This document shows positions 1 through 8,788 of a stretch of 64,000 nucleotides of DNA, piece after piece. Numbering within the stretch: the stretch's first letter is position 1; each line of letters begins with the position of its first letter. The notes under the pieces were generated by a model. That model had not been told where the DNA came from, did not search any database, and was given only the letters and a program-made list of their open reading frames with translations. Both the position numbers and the translations under genes were made by a program. The DNA is from CAVVJA01 sp963801715 (GTDB taxonomy: Bacteria; Actinomycetota; Actinomycetes; Mycobacteriales; Jatrophihabitantaceae): positions 1-64,000 of the forward strand of contig CAWDGB010000001.1 of the NCBI GenBank assembly GCA_963801715.1, read 5' to 3'.

Positions 1-50
1 CAGCGCTGCTTGCGTGCGGCGCGGGTCAGGGTCTCCCGTCGTCCGGTCAT
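1..50 (-). CDS. 5' end of an unidentified gene leaving the window
   Basis: An ATG at position 50 on the minus strand opens a frame reading MTGRRETLTRAARKQR and runs off the left edge. No clear Shine-Dalgarno sequence precedes it. It follows a broken excisionase gene on the same strand, and in actinobacterial integrative elements the integrase usually comes next, but sixteen residues are too few to identify a family. The start is tentative. Confidence 0.25.
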   Translation of the reverse strand, partial: MTGRRETLTRAARKQR

Positions 51-142
51 AGTGACGTGGTAGCACAGCGGTCTGTCGTAACGACAGCACCAAGATCAAT
101 CACGGGACACCTCAGGCTGCGTGGTCGCCGCCGGGACGGCCC

Positions 143-323
143 TTATCCTCGATCGATCTTTGCAGCGGGCGTTTCGGGGTAGCGGACGTGGCGGCCGATC
201 TTGAAGCTGCGCGGCCCGATGTTGGCTGCGCCACCAGCGCAGCGTGGCGACCGGAATGCGCAGCAGCTCGGCGGCCTCCTGGATGGTGAGGAAGTCGATC
301 TGCTCGTCCTCATCGCGGTCCAC
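143..323 (-). pseudogene. Excisionase-type HTH protein, frameshifted and truncated
   Basis: This reads as a small AlpA/MerR-fold DNA-binding protein of the kind that directs excision by a tyrosine recombinase. The GTG start at 323 is fixed by AAAGGGA about eight bases upstream. The first frame gives FLTIQEAAELLRIP and TLRWWR, the usual first helices. Near position 220 the frame must shift by one to continue as GPRSFKIGRHVRY, the wing motif of the family. The protein then stops after about ten more residues, where intact relatives continue with another helix. The gene is therefore broken twice. It marks the left edge of the window as a former mobile-element end. The family is clear; activity is unlikely. 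Confidence 0.65.
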
Positions 324-649
324 GGTTGGTTCCCTTTCGGTTGTGGCTGGCGGTTGTCTGCCGCTACGACAACAAGTGCTCCGGGCGACGGCAGACGCGA
401 CATCCGGTCGGCGGCTGGTGTCGCCCCTTACCTCCACAGGCGCTCGCGCACACCCGTGACCGATTCATGATGGTTGCCGGTGATCGCGGCTGGCTCCTTC
501 CTCTCCTTGGCGGGCAGACGGCGCAGCTGGTGCTACCCGACACCGATAGGCGCCAGTGGTGTCGATGTTGGACACGCGCGGCCGCGATCGGTTCGCCCGA
601 GTAGACGGGGTGGTGTCGGGGATTCCTATTGACTGCGGGGGACGGTTCG
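324..649. other. Stretch with no supportable gene
   Basis: Open frames exist on both strands, but none shows a family motif, a plausible Shine-Dalgarno sequence or a composition different from random GC-rich DNA. The only recognisable element is the AAAGGGA ribosome binding site of the excisionase remnant near 331-337 on the minus strand. Confidence 0.4.
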
Positions 650-897
650 GTGCCGGTGTGGGTTAGCGTCCGAGGGATGGGCCGTGATCGACGTGGTGGA
701 CTGGTGCCGGGTCGTGCCGGATCGATCGGACCGGGCTCGGGATACTTGATGCGCCGCTGGCGGTCGGTGTAGCCCTCACAGGTATCGCCCAGCGGCAGCT
801 CGCGCAGGCTCCAACCCTCAGACTCGAGCCAGCCGGTCAGTTGGTTTGGTTCGGAAAGAGAATCTCCGGAACGCGCTATGAACTGTAGATCGGCCAA
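650..897 (-). pseudogene. Fragment of a hypothetical protein, possibly ArdC/ImmA-like
   Basis: From the ATG at 897 the minus strand reads a convincing protein start for about 80 residues, including LTGWLESEGWSLRELPLGDT and EGYTDRQRRIKY, and then loses coding character. The layout 'helix, GW, short strand, GYTD..RRI' resembles the stretch just before the HExxH zinc site in antirestriction ArdC/ImmA-type metallopeptidases, but no HExxH follows. The resemblance is weak. Its position beside the excisionase remnant suggests it belonged to the same lost mobile element. Confidence 0.3.
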
Positions 898-1031
898 CCA
901 TTCGCCGGAGCTTGAACATCAACATCCAACTGCTAACCAAGATCAGAAACCGGGTCGGTCCACGGTTTCAGGCTTAGATCCGACCGGATCTGTCAGGGCG
1001 CCGACAGCGCACGCGGACCGAGGTCGGCCGA

Positions 1032-1832
1032 TCATGTGCCGGCGAACGATGGTGGGCGCTTTTCGCGGAAGGCGGTGAGGGCTTCGGTCATGTCAGGGCT
1101 TCGGCTGGCGAGGGTTTGGTTGCGGTTCTCCATCTCGACCGCTGCCTCGAGCGAGGGGGCGTCGACGTTGATCTGGATGACCTGCTTGGTCAGGCGCACT
1201 CCGAGTGGGCTGTTCGCGTTGATGGTCTCGGCCAGGGTGATGGCCTCGCGTAGGAGGTCGTCGGGCGCGACGATGCGATTGACCAGGCCGATGCGGGCGG
1301 CTTCGTCGGACTCGACGAGGCGACCGGTGAGCAGGATCTCGTAAGCGTGGCCGAGACCGACGATGCGCGGGAGCATCCAGGAACTGCCGCAGTCGCCGCC
1401 GGTCAGGCCGATCTTGACGAACGCCGCGTTGAACCGGGCGGCGGGCGTGGCGAGGCGGATGTCCGCAGCGAGTGCGAGGGAGAACCCGGCACCCGATGCG
1501 GCTCCGTTCACGGCTGCGATGACGGGCTTGGGCACTCGACGGAACGAGGTGATGGCGTTGGCCCAGCCTTCTTGGCGTAGCAGGAACTGCGCGGCGCTCA
1601 TCCCGGGAAGGGTGCCTGCGTCGTCGAGGTCGAGTCCTGCGCAGAAGCCTCGGCCGGCACCGGTGAGGATGACGGCCCGCACGGTGTCGTCGGCAGCGAC
1701 GTCGTCGCAGAATGTCTGCAGCTGCCCGAACATGCCGAATGTCAGGGCGTTCATTCGCTGCGGCCGGTTCAGCGTCGCGACGACAACGCCTGCCACGGGA
1801 CGGTCGATCTGCACGGTGTCGGCGTCGGCCAT
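1032..1832 (-). CDS. Enoyl-CoA hydratase/isomerase (crotonase) family protein
   Basis: A 266-residue crotonase-fold enzyme, expected to hydrate or isomerise a CoA thioester in a cytoplasmic beta-oxidation pathway. The N-terminus carries VVATLNRPQRMNAL, followed by the oxyanion-hole segments GFCAGLDLDD and VNGAASGAGFSLALAADIR, and LPRIVGLGHAYEILLTGR in the C-terminal half, all in the usual order and spacing. The ATG at 1832 has AGGAGC eight bases upstream. Both classical catalytic glutamates cannot be confirmed (the second region reads GLTGGDCGSS), so the exact reaction is open. It is the last gene of the SDR-P450-acyl-CoA dehydrogenase operon and 48 bases downstream of the lactonase gene. Confidence 0.88.
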   Translation of the reverse strand: MADADTVQIDRPVAGVVVATLNRPQRMNALTFGMFGQLQTFCDDVAADDTVRAVILTGAGRGFCAGLDLDDAGTLPGMSAAQFLLRQEGWANAITSFRRVPKPVIAAVNGAASGAGFSLALAADIRLATPAARFNAAFVKIGLTGGDCGSSWMLPRIVGLGHAYEILLTGRLVESDEAARIGLVNRIVAPDDLLREAITLAETINANSPLGVRLTKQVIQINVDAPSLEAAVEMENRNQTLASRSPDMTEALTAFREKRPPSFAGT

Positions 1833-1880
1833 GCGAATGCTCCTGTGTCGGTCGATGTGGGACGCATTGGCGAGGTTGGT

Positions 1881-2784
1881 TCAGGAGACACCTGGCGACG
1901 TCGGGTCCGGGCGCCATCGTCGTGCCGGTACGCCGGGGACGTTCACGGATGTCGCGAAGACGGCCCCGCCGAGGGGTTCAGGGTCGTCCGCGCTGCGCAA
2001 GCTACGCCGTGCCGTGGTGACAAACAGCGTCGTGCGGTCCGGGCCGCCGAGACAGCAGCTGGTGGTGCGGCGTACCGGCAAGGTGATCTCGTCGAGCAGC
2101 CGCCCGTCGGGGGTGAACCGGCGCACCGCGCCGCCGCGCCAGAAGGTAACCCAGAGGCAGTCGTCGGCGTCGATCTCCATGCCGTCGGGGATGCCGTCGA
2201 ACATCGCGACGTCGAACGCGGGTCGTCGGTCGGACACGGTGGCTCGCATCGCGTCGTAATGGAACCGGTCGATGCGTCGTTCGAGGCTGTCGATCAGGTA
2301 GAAGGTGGTGCCGGCGCAGTCCCAGGCCAGGCCGTTGCTGACCCCGATTCCGGTGAGCACGGGAGGTCGCTTCGCTCGGAGGCTGGTAGCGGTACAGGAC
2401 TCCCAGTCCTCGTGCGGCGTCGCGGGCGATGCTGCCGGCGAAGAAACGTCCGGCTGGATCGCAGGCGCCGTCGTTGAGTTGCATCCGGGCGATGTCGTGC
2501 CCGACGTGGCTCAGGATTGTGACTGCGCCGGTATCGGTGTCCAGTGCGCCGAATCCTTCCTGGAGGCCGAGCAGCAGATCATCGCCGTCCTCGCGCAGGA
2601 CGACGCAGCCGACGCGCCGCCCGAGGTCGTAACGGCGCTCGGCGCCGGTGTCGACGTCGAGGCGCAGTACCGCGCCGGCGACCGCGTCGACCCGGTATAA
2701 CGCGTGCTCCCGCTCGTCCCAGACGGGACACTCGCCCAGCTGGTCAGCACTACGGAGGACCACCTCCACAGTGCGGTCAGGCAT
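1881..2784 (-). pseudogene. SMP-30/gluconolactonase-like lactonase, one frameshift
   Basis: A beta-propeller lactonase of the SMP-30/regucalcin/gluconolactonase family, expected to open a sugar or carbocyclic lactone. The N-terminal frame begins LGECPVWDERE, the usual metal-ligand motif, and runs to NDGACDPAGRFFAGS. Near 2365 the frame shifts by one and continues GIGVSNGLAWDC and GIPDGMEIDADDCLWVTFW, again diagnostic (SNGLAW, DGMxxDxxG). Repaired length is about 300 residues, normal for the family, so only one indel separates it from an intact gene. Its ATG overlaps the 3' end of the upstream acyl-CoA dehydrogenase gene by eight bases, indicating co-transcription. I cannot tell a sequencing error from a real mutation. 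Confidence 0.75.
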
Positions 2785-3895
2785 GTCTGGTCCTCAAAAC
2801 GAGTTCAGCCATCCGTTCGCGGTGGGCCTCGGGCGAGCCGAACAGCTGCTTGCCGGCCATGGCGCGCTTGAGGTGCAGGTGGGCGTCGTGTTCCCAGGTG
2901 AACGCGATGCCGCCGTGAACCTGAAAGTTGACCATTGCGGCCTGGACGTAGGTGTCCGAGCAGACCGCCTTGGTCAGCGGGGCCGCCGTTGCGAGCTCGG
3001 TGGGTGCGTACGCCGCCGCCCATGCCGCGTAGTCGGATGCTGCCCGGGCCGACTCGACCTCGAGCAGCAGATCGGCCAGCAGGTGCTTGATCGCCTGGAA
3101 GGAGCCGATCGGGCTGTCGAACTGTACGCGGATCTTGGCGTAGTCGGTAGCGTTCTGCAGGCAGCGTTCGGCGCCGCCCACCTGTTCGGCGGCCAGCAGC
3201 ACGGCAGCCAGATCCAGCACCGGCAGCACGGCATCGCGGCCGATCGCGACCGGTGTTGCCGGTGTGTCAGCCAGGGTCACGGCCGCGAGCCTGCGGGTGG
3301 GGTCGAGGGTCGCCAATGGAGTGCGGACGACCCCGGGTGCGTCGGTGGCTACCGCGAACAATCCCACGTCGCCGCCGACTTGTTCGTCGACCTCGGCGAT
3401 GACCACGAGCAGGTCGGCCACAGCGCCGGACAGCACGAAGGGCAGGTGGCCGGTCAGCGCCCAGTCCGTGCCCGTTCGGCGAGCCCGGGTCGCGGCGACG
3501 GCTGGGACGGCGGGTTCGTCGCTGGCCGCGAGGGTCGCGATGATCTCACCGGCGGCGATCGGGCAAGCCAGTGGCCGGCCGTCGCGTCGTGCTCGGCGAC
3601 CAGCAGCGCGCAGGCCGCGGTCGTCGTGGCCAGCAGCGGCGCGGGCAGCAACGCACGACCGGCCTCGCGTAGCACGACCGCGACCTCGACAAGCGACGCC
3701 CCGCTTCCTCCGTACTGTTCGGGCACCGCGAGGCCGAGGAGTCCGAGTTCGGCCAGTTCGGCCCACACAGCGCGGGTCGTAGCCGGCCGGAGTGTCGATG
3801 ACGCGCCGCAGGTCGTCGATCCCGCACTTGTCCGCCAAGAATCGCCGCGTGACGTGCCTGAGCTCCTCCTGCTCGGAGGTGTACGCGAATCTCAT
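2777..3895 (-). pseudogene. Acyl-CoA dehydrogenase (second of a pair), two frameshifts
   Basis: FAD-dependent acyl-CoA dehydrogenase, expected to introduce an alpha,beta double bond in a CoA thioester. The ATG at 3895 overlaps the stop of the upstream dehydrogenase (ATGA), which supports translational coupling. The frame opens MRFAYTSEQEELRHVTRRFL, shifts near 3772 at a CGC/GC repeat into LAELGLLGLAVPEQYGGSG, and shifts back near 3560 into AAGEIIATLAASDEP. The C-terminal domain is complete: YAKIRVQFDSPIGSFQAIKH, VNFQVHGGIAFTWEHDAHL. Paired acyl-CoA dehydrogenases of this type usually form alpha2beta2 heterotetramers acting on sterol or bile-acid side chains. The order P450, dehydrogenase, dehydrogenase resembles cyp125-fadE28-fadE29 of mycobacteria. 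The substrate is inferred, not shown. Confidence 0.78.
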
Positions 3896-5121
3896 CTCGC
3901 GACCCGCGCGCTCTGGCGGGGCAGTCCGAGGACGCGCTCGGCGAGCAGGTTGCGTTGGATCTGACTGGATCCGCCGTAGATGGTGGCCGCGCGCGCGGTG
4001 AGGAAGACGGTTTCCCACGCGGCCGGATCATTCGCGCCGCCGAGCGGGTCCGGGCCCAGGTGCGCCACCGCGCCACGGCCGGACAGCACCGCCGCGTCCG
4101 GGCCCAGCACGTCCATCGCCAGCTCGGTGACGCGCTGTTGATAGGTGCTGACGTAGAGCTTGAGGATCGACGATTCCGGCCCGGTCGCAGCGTCGTCGAG
4201 CTGCCGGGTCACCGCGCGCAGCGCCAGGTAGCGCAGGACGCGTGGCCCGCGACCAGCACCACGCGAACCGCTGCCGGATCAACGGGTCGTTGCGCCCGTC
4301 CGCGCGCAGGATGAGCTCGGCGAGCCGGTCGAGCTCCACCCGTGCGGGGCCGCGGCCGCCGCGGCGGAGGAGCTGCGTTCGAAGCCGAGCAGCGTCATGG
4401 CGGTCTTCCAGCCGTTGTTGACGCCGCCGATCACGTGGTCGGTCGAGGCGGTGGCGTCGGTGAAGAAGAACTCGCAGAATTCGGCGTGTCCGGTCAGGGT
4501 CCGGATCGGCCGCACCTCGACGCCGGGTTGGTCTATCGGCAGCAGCAGCAGCGACAACCCCGCGTGCTTGGCCGCGGCCGGGTCGGTGCGCGCCAGGACG
4601 AAGATCCAGTTCGCCGCGTCGCCGGCCGTCTGCCACGTCTTCTGCCCGTTGATCACCCATTCCGCGCCGCGCAGCACCGCGCGGGTTCGTAGCGAGGCCA
4701 GGTCCGACCCGGCGTCGGGTTCGGAGTATCCCTGCGCCCACCGGTGCTCCCCGGACAGGATCTTGGGGATGAAGAACTGCTTCTGCTGCTCCGTCCCGGC
4801 CTGCAGGATGGTCGGACCGATCAGCGACAGTCCGTGCTGGTCGCCGGGCAGCGGCCGCAGCGGCACGCCGGCGGCGATGAACTCCTCGGCCAGGATGAAC
4901 TGCTCCAGCGGTCCGAGTCCGGCGCCGCCGTATTCCCGCGGCCAGGCCACGGCCAGCAGACCCTCCCGCGACACAAGCTCGCGCCACCGGTGACCGAACG
5001 CCAACCGCTCGCTTTCGTCGAGTGCCCCGATCCCCGCCCAACCCGGTGGCAGGTTGTCCCGCAGGAAGCGGCGCAGCCGCTCACGGAACGCCTGCGCCTC
5101 GGGCGGGAAGGTCAGATCCAT
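3892..5121 (-). pseudogene. Acyl-CoA dehydrogenase (first of a pair), two frameshifts
   Basis: Partner acyl-CoA dehydrogenase. The ATG at 5121 lies six bases past the P450 stop. The N-terminal domain reads MDLTFPPEAQAFRERLRRFL, then WPREYGGAGLGPLEQFI and the FAD/substrate segment GYSEPDAGSDLASLRTRAV. The frame breaks at a GC-rich run near 4350 and again near 4250. The third piece gives LDDAATGPESSILKLY and the C-terminal IYGGSSQIQRNLLAERVLGL, which is diagnostic of the family. Repaired length is about 410 residues. Its position between the P450 and the second dehydrogenase, with overlapping stop and start codons, argues that the two subunits are made together. An apparent P450-dehydrogenase fusion in one frame is an artefact of the indels. 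Confidence 0.78.
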
Positions 5122-5126
5122 CCGGA

Positions 5127-6388
5127 TCAGTCCGTCGCCCGGCGAGCCACCCGCACCGGCAGCTGCTGCAGGCCGCGGACCATGAAGCTGGCGTTGTACC
5201 GCAACGACTCGGGCGCCAGGACGGTCAGCGACTCGACGTGGTCGGCGAGCACCTGGGTCGCGATGACGGCTTCCATGCGGGCGAGCGGATTGCCGATGCA
5301 GGCGTGCATCCCGAGCCCGAAGGCCAGGTGCTGGCCGAGCCCTTCGCGATCGGGATCGAACCGCGCGGCGTCGGCGAAGACGGTCTCGTCGCGATTGGCC
5401 GAGGCGAAGGAGACCACCAGCACCGAGCCGGCAGGGATCTCGACACCGGCGAGTTGGGTGTCGCGGGTCGCGCGGCGGAACGCCGTCTGCGACGGCGTCG
5501 CCCACCGCAGCGCCTCTTCCACGATCGGCTTCGCGCGCTCCGGATCGCGCGCGGACCCGCTCCCATTCGTCGGGTGTGGTGTCGAGCAGCCGGGCGATCT
5601 CGGTGATCAGCTTGCCGCTGGTCTCGTTGCCGGCGATCACCAGCTCGCGTAACAGGGTGAGCAGCTGTGCCATCGGGATCGGGTCCTCGCCCGGCCCCGG
5701 CGCGTCAGCGGCCTGCACCAGCGTGGTGAGCAGGCCCTCGCGGGGCGTGCGGCGCACCTCCTCGATCTCCGCGGCCATCGTCTGCTGGTAGTGCAGCAGC
5801 GTCTGCTCGTTGTCGATCCACGCCTGCGGGTCGGGCATCCCGCCGATCGACGCGGCCGCCGCCACCGACCAGCGGCGAATGTCGTCGCGTCGCGACTCCG
5901 GCAGACCCAGCACCCGCGAGATCGCCCACACCGGCAACGGTTCGGCGAACTCCTTCAGGAAATCGATCTCCGCGCCGTCGGGCAGCGCCGCGGCAAGCTC
6001 CTCGGCCGTCTGGCGCACCAGCGGCTCCATCCACGCCAGCGACCGGGCAGTGAACCCGCGCTGCACGAGCCTGCGCAGCCTGGTGTGGTCGGGCGGGTCG
6101 TTCGTGCCCAACGCCGGCACATACGGCCAACCCTGCGACCGGATCTCCGCCACCTGCTCGGCGACCTCGGCCGGCGGCTCGGTGTGCTTGTGGACCCGGG
6201 AGGAGAACCGCTCGGCGTCGCGCAGCACCTCCCGCGCCGTCGCGGCCTGCGTGACCAGATACCAACCGTGCCGAGGCAGATGATGCACCGCCCCGGACCG
6301 CGCGCAACTGCTCGTACACCCGTTGCGGGTCGGCCTGGAAACCCGGACCGAGCAGATCCAGCTCCTGCGCCGACGCTACTTCACTCAT
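5127..6388 (-). pseudogene. Cytochrome P450, two frameshifts
   Basis: A soluble bacterial cytochrome P450 of about 420 residues, a heme monooxygenase that would hydroxylate a hydrophobic substrate with external ferredoxin and reductase (neither is in this window). The start MSEVASAQELDLL at 6388 breaks near 6300 within a GCGCG tract. The main frame then carries the I-helix AGNETSGKL, and a second break lies near 5550 in a CGCGCGCG tract. The last frame has the ExxR helix EEALRW, and the heme loop FGLGMHACIGNPLARME with the cysteine ligand. Both breaks are in CG repeats, where sequencing indels are common. It is the second gene of the operon and is followed directly by two acyl-CoA dehydrogenases. 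Confidence 0.82.
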
Positions 6389-6427
6389 CTGCGTCCTTCC
6401 CTGTCGTCGCGCACACCCGCATGCCGG

Positions 6428-7199
6428 TCAGTAGCCGATGCGCAGCGTGAACGACCCGTCGACGACGAGGTTCTGCCCGCTCACCCACGACGACATCGGG
6501 CTGGCGAAGAAGGCCACCACGTTGGCGACCTCGTCGGCCCGGCCGAACCGACCCGAGGGATGCCGGGCCTTGTTCGCCTCGTAGTAGTCCGGCTTCTTCT
6601 GCCGGATCCGATCCCACGAGCCGCCGTCGATGTAGATCGGGCCCGGCGACACGGCGTTCGCCCGGATGCCGTCGGGCCCCAGCTCCTTGGCCAGCTGGCT
6701 CATGTAGTTGACCACCGCCGCCTTCAGCGGGCCGTAGCTCAGACCACCGCCGGGGTAGTAGTGGTTCTCAACCGCGGTGATCGTCCCGATCTGCACGATG
6801 CTGCCGGCCTCACTGCGCCGCAGGAACGGCACCGCCGCGTCGACCAGGGTGACCGCGGACATCACGTCGACCTCGAAGTTGCGCCGCCAGCCTTCCGGAG
6901 TGTGCGGGATGCCGCCCAACGCGCTCGCGTTCGACACGACCACGTCCACGCCGCCGAGCCGCTCGGCGTACTCCTGCACCCAGGCGGCCAGCGCGGGATG
7001 ATCGCTGGCGTCGACCGCTGCACCGATCACCTCACCGTTCGGACCGAGCTCCCGGCACGGCCAGCTCGACGCCGTCGGCGTTGCGGGCGCAGATCGCGAC
7101 CTGCATGCCCTCGGCGACCAGGCGCTGCACCACCGCCCGGCCGATCCCGCGGCTGCCCGCCGTCACCAGGGCCTTCTTGCCGGCCAACCCGAGATCCAT
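6428..7199 (-). pseudogene. Short-chain dehydrogenase/reductase, one frameshift
   Basis: A classical SDR, NAD(P)-dependent alcohol/ketone oxidoreductase. The ATG at 7199 has GGGGAG ten bases upstream. The first frame gives GLAGKKALVTAGSRGIGRAV, the TGxxxGIG-type nucleotide loop. Near 7053, in a CCGGG run, the frame shifts and continues VDVVVSNASALGG, then IVQIGTITAVENHYYPGGG and LSYGPLKAAVVNYMSQLA with the YxxxK pair. The protein is a close paralogue of the intact SDR at 11048-11815, which shows where the missing base belongs. It is the first gene of the minus-strand operon, 39 bases upstream of the P450, and faces the TetR gene across a palindromic operator. Confidence 0.82.
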
Positions 7200-7222
7200 C
7201 CGTCGCTCCCCGGCCAGATCTG

Positions 7223-7252
7223 TGCATCATATGATGTACACCAGATGATGCA
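7223..7252. promoter_or_regulatory. Probable TetR operator between divergent genes
   Basis: The 75-bp gap between the SDR start and the TetR start holds an inverted repeat: TGCATCAT at 7223-7230 and its exact complement ATGATGCA at 7245-7252, with the perfect 12-bp palindrome CATCATATGATG (7225-7236) inside. Such arrangements are typical operators for a divergently encoded, autoregulated TetR repressor. By position it would control both the regulator and the whole catabolic operon. Confidence 0.6.
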
Positions 7253-7274
7253 GATAGCTGGTAAGGTCTGTCAA

Positions 7275-7898
7275 ATGCCTGCGCGAGGAGACCACGAGCA
7301 GCGACGCCGCGACGTCGCGCGGATCGCGGCCGACCTGATCGCGACCGGCGGCCTGGCCGCGGCCACCCACCGGCGCATCGCCGACGCCAGCGGCTGCAGC
7401 ACCACCGTCGTGAGCCACTACTTCACCGACAAACGCGACCTGGTCACTGCCACCTACACCGAAGTCGGCGACCGCGTCACCGCCCGCCTGGACGCCGCTC
7501 GCGACTCCACCGACCCGCTGCCGTCGATCCTGGAGGCGCTGCTACCCCTCGACGAGGACCGCATCCGCGACTGGCGACTGCTGTTCACCTTCCTCGGCCT
7601 GGCCGCCACCGACACCGAACTGACCGCAGAGCAGCGCGCCCGCGCCACCACGGCACGCATCCGCATCGAACAAGCCATCACCGCAGAACAGGACGCCGGT
7701 CGACTGCGCAAAGACATCGACGCCGAAGCAGCCGGACGGCTCCTCCTCGCCCTCGTCCTCGGCATCGGTATGCAAGCCCTCTTCGACCCGACCGACTGGC
7801 CCAGTGACCGCATCCGCGACACCCTGAACGAAGCGCTCGCTGGCCTGCGCCCGGGAGCGCAGCACCGATCAGACCGACAGCCCAACAATCGACGCTAA
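7275..7898 (+). CDS. TetR family transcriptional regulator
   Basis: A 207-residue TetR-type regulator. The N-terminal helix-turn-helix is clear: RRRDVARIAADLIATGGLAA, then THRRIADASGC and TTVVSHYFTDKRDLV, where the family signature is 'YYHF..K..L'. The C-terminal ligand-binding half is alpha-helical and not conserved enough to predict a ligand. I chose the ATG at 7275, preceded by AAGGT; an earlier ATG at 7245 would place the operator inside the coding region. It is divergent from the SDR-P450-acyl-CoA dehydrogenase operon and very likely represses it, released by a pathway intermediate (inference). Confidence 0.85.
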   Translation: MPARGDHEQRRRDVARIAADLIATGGLAAATHRRIADASGCSTTVVSHYFTDKRDLVTATYTEVGDRVTARLDAARDSTDPLPSILEALLPLDEDRIRDWRLLFTFLGLAATDTELTAEQRARATTARIRIEQAITAEQDAGRLRKDIDAEAAGRLLLALVLGIGMQALFDPTDWPSDRIRDTLNEALAGLRPGAQHRSDRQPNNRR

Positions 7899-7981
7899 AG
7901 GAGTGCCGTGCATCGCATTCTCAGAACTGGTTTGCAGGCCGTAGCGTCGAGGCGTCGTGCACCGAACGACCGCGAGTCGTG

Positions 7982-8708
7982 ATGACCGCGACCGAGGGAC
8001 CGATTGCGGTCATCACGGGCGCGGGATCGGATATCGGCCCCGCAACGGCACAGTTGTTCCTCGAGCGCGGGTATTCGATCGTGCCCAGGTTCTACAGGCG
8101 AGTTCCCTCCAATGGCTAGCGGCCGAACCGCTGGCCATCGTGATCGCGGGAGACGTCACCGACGCATCGGTCAATCTAGAGGCGGCTGACCGCGCTGAAG
8201 AAACTTTCGGAGCACTCGAAGTAGCCGTGCTGAACGCCGGTGTGCGCGGAACGGCAGACCTGGAGACCGACAGCATGGACGTGTTCGACCGCTCGATCGC
8301 GGTAAATCTGCGCGTCGTCGTCTTGGGACTGCGCGCCTGCGTGCCCGCAATGAGACGAAGCGCGGCGGTGCCGTGGTCGTGACCGCGTCGGTCACTGCAC
8401 TGGGCGGTGAGCCGAAACGCTGGCCGCACGCCGTGGCGAAGGCTGGAGCGGTGAATCTCGTGCGCTCGATCGCCATCGACCTGGCCACCAGCGACATCCG
8501 GGTGAACGCCGCGCTGCCGGGACCGATACGCACCGGCATGACCGACCACATCGAGCGTTCGGACCGCCGCCGGTTCGAAGCGCTGCGCCGGTTGGTGCCG
8601 ATGCAGCGATGGGCCGAGCCGGAGGAAGTAGCAGAAGCCATCGCCTTCCTCGCCTCACCGGCGGCATCCTTCATCACCGGAACCGCAATTCCCGTGGATG
8701 GCGGGTGA
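7982..8708 (+). pseudogene. SDR family oxidoreductase, two frameshifts and altered active site
   Basis: A degraded short-chain dehydrogenase. The first frame from the ATG at 7982 reads GPIAVITGAGSDIGPATAQL (nucleotide loop), ends near 8100, and the next frame continues with AIVIAGDVTDAS, VAVLNAGVRG and IAVNLRVVVLGLRACVPAM. A second shift near 8355 leads to VVVTASVTALGG and VNAALPGPIRTGM, ending with FITGTAIPVDGG. At the catalytic YxxxK position the sequence is HAVAK, so the tyrosine is replaced by histidine. Two indels plus loss of the catalytic tyrosine suggest real decay rather than only sequencing error. It lies just downstream of the TetR gene and convergent to the Rieske gene. Confidence 0.7.
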
Positions 8709-8788
8709 GCGCCGGCAGCGGACAGGCGCTCCCATTGACTGTCCCCGCCAACCTGCTAGTGGACGCGATTGGACGCTGAGGGGTCCGA

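Noticed and set aside
4279..6288. One long minus-strand frame that joins a cytochrome P450 to an acyl-CoA dehydrogenase
   Set aside because: The middle of the frame loses P450 character and the true P450 C-terminus with its heme loop lies in another frame that stops at 5127. The fusion is created by an indel.
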